A stretch of 64,000 bases of DNA from Icerya purchasi (Eukaryota > Arthropoda > Insecta > Hemiptera > Monophlebidae): positions 385,850,760 through 385,914,759 of the forward strand of contig CM077116.1 in the NCBI GenBank assembly GCA_039619475.1, read 5' to 3'. This document shows positions 37,733-48,636 of this stretch, one piece after another (the first letter of the stretch is position 1; every line of letters starts with the position of its first letter). The translations under genes were made by a program, and so were the position numbers. Under the pieces are notes generated by a model that made no database searches, was not told where the DNA came from, and worked only from the letters and a program-made list of their open reading frames with translations.

Positions 37733-37850
37733 TACCGTTTTCCAGTTATGCCGTTTTCCGGCTATACCGTTTTCCAACTATACCGTTTTCCAGCCGCACC
37801 GTTTTCCAGCTATACCGTTTTCCAGCTATATCGTTTTGCAGCTACTCCAG
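37733..37850. repeat. 16-bp minisatellite (CCGTTTTCCAGCTATA)n
   Basis: About seven tandem units of 16 bases with substitutions, fading into GCAGCTACTCCAGCTGC on the right. The short reading frame across it is a repeat artefact. The unit length equals that of the two other tandem 16-mers in this window (25775-25822 and 52918-53140). Confidence 0.88.
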
Positions 37851-37859
37851 CTGCAAAAA

Positions 37860-39860
37860 GCTAACTGCCGTCTAATCGGCCTTTGCTGCCAACTTGTTGT
37901 TTTTCCTTTCGGCTTTTGCCGTTCTCGCTGAAAGGCTTTTATTAACTCGACTGAAAATGAATTTCCCGGCCGGCTGAGTGCGATGCCTATCATCATAAAA
38001 CGCCCGACTGAAAGTAACAAAAAGTCTCGTCGTCGCATACTCGTGAACTGCAAGTATCTTGATTGAATTTAACGCAAGCGGGGACCGTCCATTCCTTATC
38101 GCTGAAAGCGGCGGGAGACAGAGACAGAGACAGACAGAGAGACAGAGAAAACCCGACCAAATGAAAACCGGAAAAACTGAGCAGCAGCCTCGGGAAAGCC
38201 CGGTGCGAAAGCCTCAATTACCGCACACATTCGTTTTCCTGAGAAAGCTAACCTAGCGCTCTAACAATCCTTTCCAGCACCACCTGCCCGTTCAGTGCTA
38301 CCTTTCAGCCGCGCGGTTTTCTTATTTATTTATTATTAGCCTGGAACGTGTACTCGGCCGAAATTTTTTTGACGGTTCCAGTTCATCATCAGGTCACATA
38401 CACCTAAATCTGTTCCGCTAACTGGATAGATAAGAGATGTCGACCTTTTCTTCCTCCCCTTATCGTTATAGGCGCTCTCGAGGCCATTACCAGTTCCGGT
38501 TTCCCGGGAATTTCGCTTTTCCACTCTAACTGGAATTTTCTTTTTCGTCGTTTCGAAGACGGAAAAAAAAAAAAAAAAAAGGCCAATTCGTACAGAAACA
38601 AAGCCAAGTTCGGCGCTCTTCTCTTTCGCCGGCTCCGACATTTGAAGCTACTCTTCGCGTTAGCGGAATTTTCCGAATCTATCGAACGTACTATAAATAT
38701 AACCACGGTGAATGGGTGGTAACGATGTACACAGTAGCCCCGCCCTCTGACGTAATCTGGAGACTTTATTGTGATACGTGTTCTTGCTAATCTATTGCGC
38801 GCATTTGACTAAATTTTATGCTGATAAATAAAATTTGAAAATAATTTTTACCGTAACCGGAACAAACTAAAATACGAGAGTAATGAATAAATCATTCGTA
38901 TAAAGAGGCGCGCGTGACTTTGTAAAGTAATTATAAAATTAGTTACCTAGAAAGCACCAAAAAAAAAAAAAAAACAAAAAAAAAACTGACATTGTGAAAA
39001 AAATAAAAGAGCGCTCAAATGACAATAGTCGTATTTTTCTCGACAAAAAGCAACGCAACAAGACTAATGGAATAGTAGTTGCACTGGTCTCCAGTGACGT
39101 CACAACGAAAAAAAGTACGCGTACGACCACCACCACTTACATTTTAGTTGCCGGGAAAACTACAAAGCTGGACACCATTTTCATCGACCGTCAATTGTTT
39201 TTCACGAAAACCGGCATTGTCCGGTATTCTCTTTTTCACACACTCTTCAATTTCTAAACAAGTCCGAGAAAACCGGTAAAAAGCTTAAATTGGAAATGAA
39301 GAATTTTATAACATAACCTTTCAATCCGTTTGTTGAAAGAGCTAAAAACTATATAAAATTCCAGTTTTCTGTTTTGTTTTTTGGTTTGCTTTTTAGGTTT
39401 TTTTTTCTTGCTTTTTTTTTTTTTTTTTGTCCTGGCAGTAACTACGAATCTTCATTTTAATTTTTAATAACACCACGAAAACCTAAAAATACTATTTTTT
39501 TTTTTTTTTTTTTCTTGTTTGGGTTTTTCCCTGGGCTCCTACTATACACAAAATGATGATTTTCGTGCAATAAAAAATTTACGCATAAATGTACCGATTA
39601 GAAAAATAAACGAAGAATCGTACGGAAGGTGCCGTGAACCATTGGTTATTAGGTCGATAATCTAGAAAAGTTTGTTAATGTAAGCAAACACGTATTCACG
39701 TTTGAATAAATTCTTAATGTAATTGTAATTCGCCTTTAAATAATATATTTCAATTTTTTTTTTTTTTTTTTTATATTTCAAGACAGAAGTGCTCTCTATA
39801 TAGTATACTTCACTTTATATATACTTCAGTTTATATGTACTTCACTTATACATACTTCAC
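37860..39860. other. Intronic DNA without recognisable genes
   Basis: Has a (GACA/GAGA) purine-rich tract at 38116-38150, several A/T homopolymers and the short repeat at 39044-39116. The block at 37860-38300 is less AT-rich but contains no supported exon. Confidence 0.4.
39044..39116 (+). repeat. Short dispersed repeat with GGTCTCCAGTGACGTCAC motif
   Basis: Resembles 47690-47760: both read GCAACAAG(A/G)CTAA(T/C)GGAATA, then about 15 bases on T/CTGGTCTCC(A/G)(G/C)TGACGTCAC. An inverted partial match lies at 24939-24960. The motif includes a CRE-like TGACGTCA. Nature unknown, perhaps an old MITE. Confidence 0.5.
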
Positions 39861-39861
39861 T

Positions 39862-40070
39862 TTATATCATCATCATCATTTGTGTATCAGCCTTGCGGCT
39901 GGTTTGCACCATGCACCAATCGTCTCCAGGCCAGCCTGTCCATCGCCCTCTTCTTTAATTCGAAGTATGATGACATTCCAGTCTCCTTCAGTACAGTATC
40001 CAGGAAAGTTATTCGAGGACGCCCGCGTGTTTTTTTCCCTATTATTTTTCCTTCTATTATAGCTTCACTT
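39862..40070 (-). pseudogene. RTE-type element, C-terminal fragment of a second family with (ATG)n tail
   Basis: The minus strand encodes GKKTRGRPRITFLDTVLKET, then a short stretch, then FELKKRAMDRLAWRRLVHGA and NQPQG. This is the conserved C-terminus of a BovB/RTE-like polyprotein. The stop is followed by ACACAAATGATGATGATG. The tail motif and sequence differ from the (TAA)n and (GAA)n families in this window. Confidence 0.78.
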
Positions 40071-40380
40071 TATATATACTTCTTAAAGTTATTTAATAAT
40101 CCCTTTAATTTATTTATTTCTTTTTCGAATATTCATCTCGCATTATTCCTTTTTGTTGTTTACATAAATTATTCCCTTTATCGAAATTTAAATATCAATT
40201 TCCTTTTAGATAAATTTAATTTTTTATTTACTGAAATTTAAAAACTTAATTTAATTTTGTTTTGTAGTAGTGCACGCAATCGTATGTAGAATTGATTTCA
40301 CTTAACATTTTTCTGTCCTAAAGAAGTACTGGAGAAAAAATCAGGTTTCGGCACTGACACATATTGATGTATATGTGTAT

Positions 40381-40745
40381 TAATTACAACGTAATTCTTA
40401 GGCTACCCCCATTAGAAAAAATGTCCCAATTTTATGTAACGCAAAATGTCCCAAAAAATGTCTGAATTTTTTTGTAACGTTTGTTATATTTTATGGGATT
40501 TTTGTTATTGTTATTTAAAAAATGTCACAATTTTATGTAACGAAAAAATGTTTTAATTTTATATAATGAAAGTTAAATGTTAGGATAGGATTTTTGTGAT
40601 TATGTTACCTTTTTGTGTCGATGCCAGTAAAAATTACGTTGTAAATTTTGATAATTTTATACAATGTATAGAAGAGAAAAAGACAGAAATGAAAGCAAGA
40701 TGGGTCAAGGGGCACAGCCCCTTGCGAGGCCAAAATGGCCGAATT
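40381..40745. mobile_element. Second copy of the 33601-34058 MITE-like element, inverted and lacking one end
   Basis: It follows the first copy in reverse orientation, from the inner core TTACAACGTAATTCTTAGGC at 40384 to the terminus GAGGCCAAAATGGCCGAATT at 40726-40745. The TIR beyond the core is missing: the sequence switches to a TA/TG-rich flank exactly there. The other end abuts (TA)n at 40744-40771. Confidence 0.78.
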
Positions 40746-40772
40746 ATATACATATATATGTATATATATATC

Positions 40773-40873
40773 TTACCTCGATCTATTACCATCAGTTTTG
40801 ATTTATTCTTATTTAAATATGGACTAAAGATAAATAAGAATAAATCAAAACTGATGGTAATAGACCGAGGTAA
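40773..40873. repeat. Near-perfect 43-base inverted repeat at a retroelement 5' junction
   Basis: 40773-40814 and 40831-40873 are reverse complements with one mismatch and a 16-base loop. The right arm is coding RT sequence (GLKINKNKSKLMVIDR), so the left arm is an inverted duplicate of the truncated element's start. Confidence 0.88.
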
Positions 40874-41528
40874 ATTAATACCGGAATCATAAAAACAAAT
40901 CCAAGATTATGAAACAGTGCATGACTATATATATTTGGGATCTCTTATTGAAGACAAAGGCACTTCAACGGGCGAAATAAAACGAAGAATACAACTAGCC
41001 CGGAATACAATGAGTCGGTTAAATAGAATATGGCGCGACTTTTCTATCACAATTACGGTGAAAAAGAAGATAGTACGAAGTTTGGTGTTCTCTGCATTTA
41101 TGTACGCGGCAGAGACATGGACGGTGAAAGCAAAAGATAAACAACGTAGAGAGATAGCTTCGAAATGTGGGTTTGGAGACGTATGTTACGGATACCCTGG
41201 ACAGCAAAACAAACGAATGCTTCCGTTTTACACACACTCGACATTAAGCGTAGATATTAACCGACGATGTTCCATTAAGTATATTGCGGTTCTTTGGCTA
41301 TACTATGCGTAACGAACACTCCATGCTACAATTAATAATTGATGGGAAAGTGCAGGAGATTAAACATTAAATGGACGGATATAATTAGAAATTTATTAAC
41401 GAAAAAATCAATTATCGAATGTAAACGGATGGTGGATGATCGAATACGATGGCGGAAAAAAATTGAAGGTGCTGTAGTGTAATGATCACGACATTCCTTC
41501 GGGGGATTACGACTAAAGAAGAAGATAT
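40815..41528 (+). pseudogene. 5'-truncated RTE-type element: end of reverse transcriptase to 3' tail
   Basis: The frame gives YGLKINKNKSKLMVIDRGKL, YIYLGSLI, IKRRIQLARNTMSRLNRI and FSAFMYAAETWTVKAKD, the RT thumb region typical of RTE. A frameshift near 41160 continues as FEMWVWRRMLRIPWTAKQ. Later, degraded pieces give KRMVDDRIRWRKKIEGA. The 3' end GAAGAAGATA matches the tail type of the full-length element at 54116-57751, but the proteins belong to different families. Stops and frameshifts make it inactive. Confidence 0.85.
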
Positions 41529-41529
41529 C

Positions 41530-42018
41530 ACACACATATATAACGTAGTAATTAAAGTGCTTGGTTTTTAAACAAATAATCATGTATTTGAGACTTGTTT
41601 CGTTCAGAACTTAAGCTGATAGTTTACTCAGCTTAAAATAATTCGTCATTAAAGGAATGAGGGAAAGTAAAGGGGAAACGTCGTCAACCTTAGTTTCACA
41701 ATCTACTCAGAATATCGGGTTCGTTCACTTTATATATGTAATATATGTAATATATGTAATATATGTGTGTATATATTATGTGTATATGTACGGATATGTG
41801 GATATAAATGTGTATACATTTAAAGTGAACCAATATTCTGAGCAGATTGTGAAACTAAGGTTGACGACGTTTCCCCTTTACTTTCCCTCATTCCTTTAAT
41901 GACGAATTATTTTAAGCTGAGTAAACTATCAGCTTAAGTTCTGAACGAAACAAGTCTCAAATACATGATTATTTGTTTAAAAACCAAACACTTGAATTAC
42001 TACGTTATATATGTGTAT
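41530..42018. mobile_element. Palindromic element with ~200-bp arms (foldback/MITE)
   Basis: Left arm 41532-41735 and right arm 41819-42015 are reverse complements with only scattered differences (for example CGGGTTCG against a shorter GGTT). The loop is 80-odd bases of TA/TG-rich DNA. Both ends begin ACACATATATAACG. The element lies directly after the RTE tail AGAAGAAGAT and is followed by AGAAGAAGGAT, a possible target-site duplication. No coding capacity. Confidence 0.85.
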
Positions 42019-43357
42019 GAGAAGAAGGATGTGTATGTATGTCTGTATACGATTACTATAAATGAGGTTTTAAAACAAACGAGTGAGTATTTACCGCTTT
42101 AAAACCGGACCAGCTGATATAGCAGCACAGTTGAAAGCGAAGCGTTATCACAATATTCCTCCCAGAGGTACATTTCATCCTACGGCATTAGTATCGTCTG
42201 GAATCTTTACTGGCTGAGGATAAACAAGAGGTAGACAAGCCATGAATAATTTGTGCAAGTAGAATACCAGAAAGAATTTAATGCTATGATAACACCAGAA
42301 ATCCAACGATTTGAAAAAGATAGAAAAAATTACTGGGCAGGATTATAAACGCATAAAAGAATAATATATTTTCATACATACATATAATCAATTTTGTCAG
42401 AATAATGAAATCGGTAACCCGTATATTTAATGTTTTTTGTCAAAAATCTTGATGAAATCATTAGCTAAAACTACAAAAATCGCAATCACGTAGAACGAGA
42501 AAGTGATAAGAAAAATAATTTGTATTTTATTTTGTTTTTTTTTTTTTTGTAGAATTCGTATAACGTTAGTGTATATTGAAGAAAACGGCGAACTAGCTGT
42601 CCTTCTCCGTAAATGACTGAAGTCCAGCAGGATAGCGGAATTACTACTTTTCTTTCCTTTTTTCGTTTTTCCTCCCCCTTAATTCCTCCGTTGTTACTGA
42701 TCCGGTAACACCTTGAAAAGCTAGAATTTTTTAACTTCAGCTAGCCAGCCGATTGTCCCGACCGCTGCCGTTTTGGGACCCCAGTCGATTTTCTATATAG
42801 CGATTGATCTCTTTTTTCGGTTGTACGTAAACTGTGACAGGACTAAAGCTGATCGGGGAGTCCCTCTTTATCGCAACAACAGAAGCGACATTTTAAAGTA
42901 ACCGGTATGAGAATATGTGTTTGAATCAGTTTTCAGAAACTCCGTTTAATCCGTCATTGCTGGGAACTGTACGTGCGTCGTCTGAATTCGATGAAAATGA
43001 ATGAAAGTAAATGAGAAATTTAAGGTTCGAAGACCAAGATCGTTTCGTGCTGTGAGAGCCTGCTTTAAAATGAAATTGTACGACGTGAAAAATCCACACC
43101 TCTACGAAGATTTCTTCCGTAACGCTAATGCGGGTTGACATTCGTTTAAGTGTTATTTTTTTACTTCGGCTGTCGGGAATTTCCGCAGAGTTTTCTCTAT
43201 CCTACAGTCGTGTGCTTCGATTTCCGTAATACACCGGTTCTTTTAAACATCATCACGTTCTTCTGCACAGTGTAGTGGTGTAATTTTGATAGGAAACTGA
43301 TGCGGACCAAGGCCAATTACATAATAGAGATTAACAATTGTTTATTTTTCGTTACAG
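42019..43357. other. Intron immediately upstream of the Ig exon
   Basis: No further exon is recognised. The last bases form the acceptor tract of the exon at 43358. Around 42560-43250 the DNA is somewhat less AT-rich, and could hold regulatory sequence. Confidence 0.45.
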
Positions 43358-43480
43358 GAGGATCGCGGAATTCGGCATCGGTACCAACTGGCCCAAGTCC
43401 AAAGTTCCTTTCGCGAGGACAAACATTCAGAGTAGTTCTAGGCGACACGCTAGTGCTACCGTGCGACGTTCAAGATTTAG
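43358..43480 (+). CDS. Internal exon of a klingon/lachesin-like Ig-superfamily adhesion protein (partial gene)
   Basis: The exon encodes about 41 residues: a short Ser/Pro-rich linker, then the opening strands of an Ig domain with the motif PKFLSRGQTFRVVLGDTLVL and the first Ig cysteine in LPCDVQDLG. Fly klingon and its relatives (CG7166-like) begin their first Ig domain this way; these are GPI-anchored or surface neural adhesion proteins. The acceptor is a T-rich tract ending in ttacag at 43357. The donor is AG/gtgagt at 43480/43481. Both introns interrupt a codon after its first base (phase 1-1), so the exon is symmetric at 123 bases. The second Ig cysteine, the tryptophan strand and the signal peptide must lie in other exons; I find none in this window. 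The in-frame ATG at 43300 lies before the acceptor and is probably not a start. I am sure of the Ig family, less sure whether this is klingon itself or a paralogue. Confidence 0.8.
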
Positions 43481-44289
43481 GTGAGTCAACAAGTGAAATT
43501 TTTTTATCGTTTTATGCAAATTGGCCGGTTAGTTAAAACCAATCTCAGTAAAGAAATTGAAACACATTCCCTTTATTATTATCATCCGATTGGTTTTTCT
43601 TTTTTCCGCTAATTCCGGCAAAACAATCATTTGAAAAATTTACAGCTTTTATCGTTGCAACGAATTTTCGAAACGGACTATTTTTCGGTTTTCCATTTTA
43701 AATATAATCCGTTTTTATCGCTCAGGTCTTTATAAAAATATACGTATATATACGTATATATGTATATTAGATGCATTTATTTTTAATCGAGAATAAACGT
43801 TTCAAGGGATTTTAGATTTAGGCGAAATAACCGGAAACCGGATTATTTGCAAACTGTTTCCGATATTCTATTTCGCCGGAGTTTCTTTGGTTTTATCAGA
43901 AAAATAATTTTCAACAACGGAACTCGGATTAGCAATAATCCAACTAATAACTTTTTTTCTCGGCGCAAAATATTCAGCTACGTGATTTATTAGTTTTCCA
44001 GGAACGGCCAGCCATTATACTTCTCGCTAAAAAGAATATTTTCAACAAGTTTGCGATTAACCGGTTCGAAATATTTCCTTCAGTGAACGATAATAATACG
44101 CCTGTGTCATCGTAATTACCTAAAAGACCGAGGGGAAATAAAAAAGGGGGACAAATCTAATAATACTTCCGGAATAAAATGGATCCTCATCTGGGGTACA
44201 TTTTAGACGATGGGAAAATTAAGAAGATCTAACTATGATTAAATGGAACTGGTATACGTTCAAAATTTAAAAGCAAAAAAAAAACGATA

Positions 44290-44320
<31 letters not shown>

Positions 44321-44551
44321 ATATTGAGACACGGGTATGTTTTAATTGGCGAGCATCATTTCACAAAATCTGTGCGTCACGCGAAAACGTTTAAACAGTT
44401 TAAGTTCATGTTTTTGCTAAAACGAGATAGCCGTAATGCATCATCCGAAAGACATATCCACATCAAAATGCACTTCTCTAGACAAATACTTTTTTTTTTA
44501 TTTTTTACTCGGAGATCTCTCACATTTATACTAATATGTTTTATTGTGTGC

Positions 44552-44604
<53 letters not shown>

Positions 44605-46243
44605 CGTGTGTGCGCGTATGGGGGCGCATATAATATACGACGTATTTACTTCTACAGTGTGATAATTCATTTCCGTTCAAACTTCTCACTTGAAGACATA
44701 CTCTCAGATATATACAATATTTAACGTTTGAAAGTCCCGATTTTTGAAACTTCAATCAGAAATACAACTTCTGTATAGTAAATTGTGACAAAAACAAATT
44801 CTCGCTGTTAAATTCGGTTTGCGTGATTTTTCTTCCGATGAAACTCCGCTTAATGGAAGGAAATTTAATTTGTTAATGCGGATGTTTAAAAAATGGAAAA
44901 TGTTTTATCTTATTTCGAAGGTAAATTTATCAATTGTAAGTTTTAATGAGTATTATTATTTTTTTCTTCCTAGCCAAATTCAGACGCAGAGTAAAAATTT
45001 AAGTTTTGTCCACTAGCTAAATGATTCAATCCGTGACAAGAAAAAAAAGAAAAAAAAAAATCCGAACCGTTGCACGAAAACCGAATAATTCTGTCGCATT
45101 TAATTGTCGTCAACAACCGCGCTACATTGAATACCCCTTTTTTCCGGGCACTCCGCTCGATGTAAATTCTACGAAACATGTTTGCCAGATTTTAGAAACG
45201 TTTCCGAAAGATTTACAGATTCACCATACCTGAGAGCTGATTCGTACCGTTCGAAGCTCTATTCAACCTTTTTCTGTAAAAGTAAACACATTGATTTCGT
45301 CAGAGCCCCCTTTATGCACGCGACTTTATAATGTATTACAACGACCCCGAATGCTAAAAAAAAATGTCCCTTTTTAAATTATATTTTCTTATTTATTTAA
45401 ATTATTCATAACGACTGGTCGCTCTAAGGAAATTTCGTCAGCAGTCCTTCAGAGGAAATCAGTTACGGTTTGCGGCTTTTCACATCTGCTTTACGAACCC
45501 ACCTACATCGGAGGAACGACAACTAAGAAAAGTGCAGCTCTAGTCGAAGAACGGCGATCGTTTTATGCTCTAATAATTTCCTTCGCTAAACATTCAAAGG
45601 ACGCGTTCTGCTAGTGATGTAACAATTCAACAAATAGTAGCCAGGTAGCGTCTACGTTTTATTTTCCGACCGGGGTAATCTTTTGCGGCAGTATCGCAGT
45701 CCGCTCCGATCTCAGTCGTAATTTCATTACAAAGGTATCTTAATTCTATGATATTGGATGCACCGAACGGATATATCATCCCTTTTTATCAGATCTTTTG
45801 CTTGACGTATCTTTTTTTTTGTTTTTTTTTTTGAACTTTTAAATGTAATGCTACTGAAATGTGTAGCACATATTTCCGTTCAAATTTGCATCGCAGATGC
45901 TTTAAATACATTTATGTCTTTAGGAGCATTGCAAAATAAAGTATTAGAACACTGGCATCAAGATGAAGCAAATGTAATAACTGTTGTTGACTAGAGTTGC
46001 ACAGTACATTACATATTACGAAAGCCCCGCCCTCTGACACGTAATCTTTGAAATTTTCTCTTGGAAATAAAAAAGCTTCCGACTGTATCAAATTTTCCAA
46101 ACAACACTCTCAATAAAATTAAATTTATAATATCGTAACTGTTAGGTAAAAAAAAGATCAAGTAACGTAATTTTACTTCATATAAACAGACGTAATTTCG
46201 TAAACTAACGACAAAATCAAGTTATTTAGTAAACAAAACAAGG
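43481..46243 (+). other. Intron downstream of the Ig exon
   Basis: Begins with a consensus donor GTGAGT. Contains TA tracts near 43738-43770, the (TG)n(AG)n array at 44546-44602, and poly-A at 45039-45060 preceded by GCTAAATGATTCAATCCGTG, which resembles 31063-31082 (also followed by an A-run). No next exon of the Ig gene is seen. Confidence 0.45.
44546..44602. repeat. (TG)n(AG)n compound microsatellite
   Basis: TG run followed directly by an AG run; reading frames with Cys/Val or Arg/Glu runs are artefacts. Confidence 0.93.
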
Positions 46244-46555
46244 TTGTTTTTTTCTTTTTGTTTTTTTATTAAGACATTAAAACTAGGAAGAAGGAGAAAA
46301 TAAAGTTCTTCTTTTTAAACATTCAAAGATACAAGGAATAAAAATAATTCGAGAGCAGGAGTAACAGAAGTAGAAGGAACTGAGAGAATGTAAGAAGCTC
46401 TTATAAAGGGATTAGGGATGCGCACCGAGTTTCAGTAGAAAAGGGTAGAAGGACGATTGCATTCAACAAAGAAGGCCGAACATTCAAATAAAACATGATA
46501 TCAAGGTCGCAAGGGGAAAGTATAGACAAGTGGGATGCGAAGGACAAGAGGAAGT
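46244..46555 (-). pseudogene. RNase H non-LTR element, 3' half (right of a nested insertion on its own strand)
   Basis: The minus strand reads FLLSFASHLSILSPCDLDIM, the equivalent of FSLVSSPYCPLH...CDADHVFF, then frame-shifted pieces of the tail. The 3' limit is a T-rich stretch at 46244-46268. It is the continuation of 47395-47640. Confidence 0.6.
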
Positions 46556-47394
46556 TTACACGCTTTAAAGAAATATGCAACAAACAAAATGTTAAAAATG
46601 GTGTATCGTGCACTAGTGAAATCGAGAATCAGATATGGAATTCAGACATGGGGAATGGCTAGGAAAACATACGTGGGAAATATAAGTAAACTGCAAATAA
46701 AATGCTTGAAATTAATATCAGATCGTAAATACTAGACTGACGGTGAAATAATACAAAAAGAAAACGTACCGAGCGTTAGAGGAATAGGAAATAGAATTGG
46801 AAGAAAGGAGAAAAATAGAATACGGGGGCTGAGGGAAAATTATTTGTACAAACTGACGTTAGCTAAAACAAAGATGGGAGAGCAAACAGACAAACACGTT
46901 ATAATAACTCAGTTGATAAATAAAATGCCTAAAGAAATAATAGAGCAGGAAAAAATTGGGGTGAAAAAAAAAAAAGAAAATAAAGAGGAATGGTTACAGA
47001 AAGAGGGAAATATAGGAGCAATAATAAGCATTAAACTAGAGAAGAGGGTACGGAAATAGTGATAAACAAAAGTGAAAAAAAGGGAAAGGAAAAGGGACAG
47101 AATAAAATAAATAATAGATATTAGTTATAGCTAAGTTAGAAATAAGGAAAAATAGGATAAGTTTGTAATAAAATGATTAGCGCGGCAATAAGTTGTACAG
47201 TTATATAAGTAGTATAGTGTAAAAATATTAAAAAAATAGAATACATGAAAACCGAAGAAATGATGCAGAGGAAGGAAGCTAGGCGACTAATAGCCGAGAT
47301 TGAGTCACGTTTCAGAAAGAGCAAGCATCTAGGGGAAACCCTGGATGAGAAGGAAGAGGTGGTTGAATAGCAAAAGAAGGCAGAATTAAAAGAT
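46556..47394 (+). pseudogene. Jockey/CR1-like RT fragment nested in the RNase H element
   Basis: The + strand encodes MVYRALVKSRIRYGIQTWGM then KTYVGNISKLQIKCLKLISD, the RT C-terminal thumb of jockey/CR1-like elements. A stop and NVPSVRGIGNRIGRKEKNRI follow, then HVIITQLINKMPKEIIEQEK to a stop at 47059. The 3' UTR continues to about 47394. Its two boundaries split an RNase H element on the other strand. Truncated at the 5' side. Confidence 0.6.
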
Positions 47395-47640
47395 GAAGAA
47401 ATATAGGAAGTTGAGCCATAGTCTGGAATGATTGTCATTTAAGGAAGAAAGAGCAATATTCCGAAAATGTGTCCGAAATCTCTGCCACCGGAAACGGAAG
47501 AAGCGCAGAAATGATCAGGAATACACAGAAGATCGATCTCGATCCGGTAAAAGAGGAAAAGACTATGGATGAGCGAGCGTATGAGTAGTATTACATCATC
47601 GGAAGAGGGAGCAAGAAGAGGAAAAGCTTGCATAAAACAC
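47395..47640 (-). pseudogene. RNase H non-LTR element, 5' part (RNase H segment)
   Basis: The minus strand reads LLIRSLIHSLF then YRIEIDLLCIPDHF, matching ILRIRSLIHALSSLHSIQID and LLWVPSHSG of the 13-14.5 kb copy. Further on, NDNHSRLW matches SRSNHSRLW of the copy at 27197. About 40 residues expected at the junction with 46555 are absent. Confidence 0.7.
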
Positions 47641-48554
47641 TTTTACATCCGAGAATTAAAAAAAGTGGTACTTAAATATGACACTTCTTCTCAATAAACT
47701 AATGCAACAAGGCTAACGGAATAAACGCTTCATTGGTCTCCGCTGACGTCACGACAAAACGGCGTGCACCGGTGATGACCAAGTTACCGTGGCTCCATAC
47801 AATATTTCATCGAATGGTGGGAAAACAGTTATCCCCATATATTCGGCTCGATTACCGATTTTGGCGTTTACCGATTCCATAGAATGAAAACTTTGAAGGA
47901 TAATTTGAATCGCCACGAAGGAAAAGATTGAAGAGGAACTTCTCAAATGCCAAGAGTTGAATTTCTTCCTTTCAAATAACAAAATTTGCAACATGTTCGC
48001 GTACATAATTTTTGGCAGACGTTTAAACTGAACGTTCGCAAATATGTAATATAAATGAAAAAATTATAACTAACAGTAAACACACTACTTTCACTCTATA
48101 ATATAAAGTGAAGAGAAATAAAAAAAAAAAAAAAAACGAAACATATGCAAAGCATAGAATGAAACTAATAGATACGTTCCAGCGAACGAAAATGATCATA
48201 AATATAACATAAAATTTTGGTGATTTTTATTTATCCTTCTTCCGTTTCGAACAGAAACAGACACAACTTCGGAGTGAAATAAGGAACTAAATTATTTTTA
48301 TTAATTAAAAGTATGAACGTTTAATTTACTTGTCTAAAAAATGCGTAAATGACGGAAAAGAAAACTTTAAGGACAAAGTATTCGAAATCGGTCGCTATAA
48401 TAAAATGATTTTTAAATCTATTTTCTCTTCTCTTCTCTTTCTTCTTCCGCTTAATCGCCCTAAGAATGAAAATTTTACGATACATTTAAGTTTTCAACCA
48501 TTGGAAATCCGAAAAAAGAAAAAAAACTTTTAAACAAATGCTCGTTTTTGTGTA

Positions 48555-48636
<82 letters not shown>

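Noticed and set aside
43300..43357. Start codon upstream of the Ig exon
   Set aside because: The sequence is the intron's branch and polypyrimidine region ending in a good acceptor. A start here would give no signal peptide.
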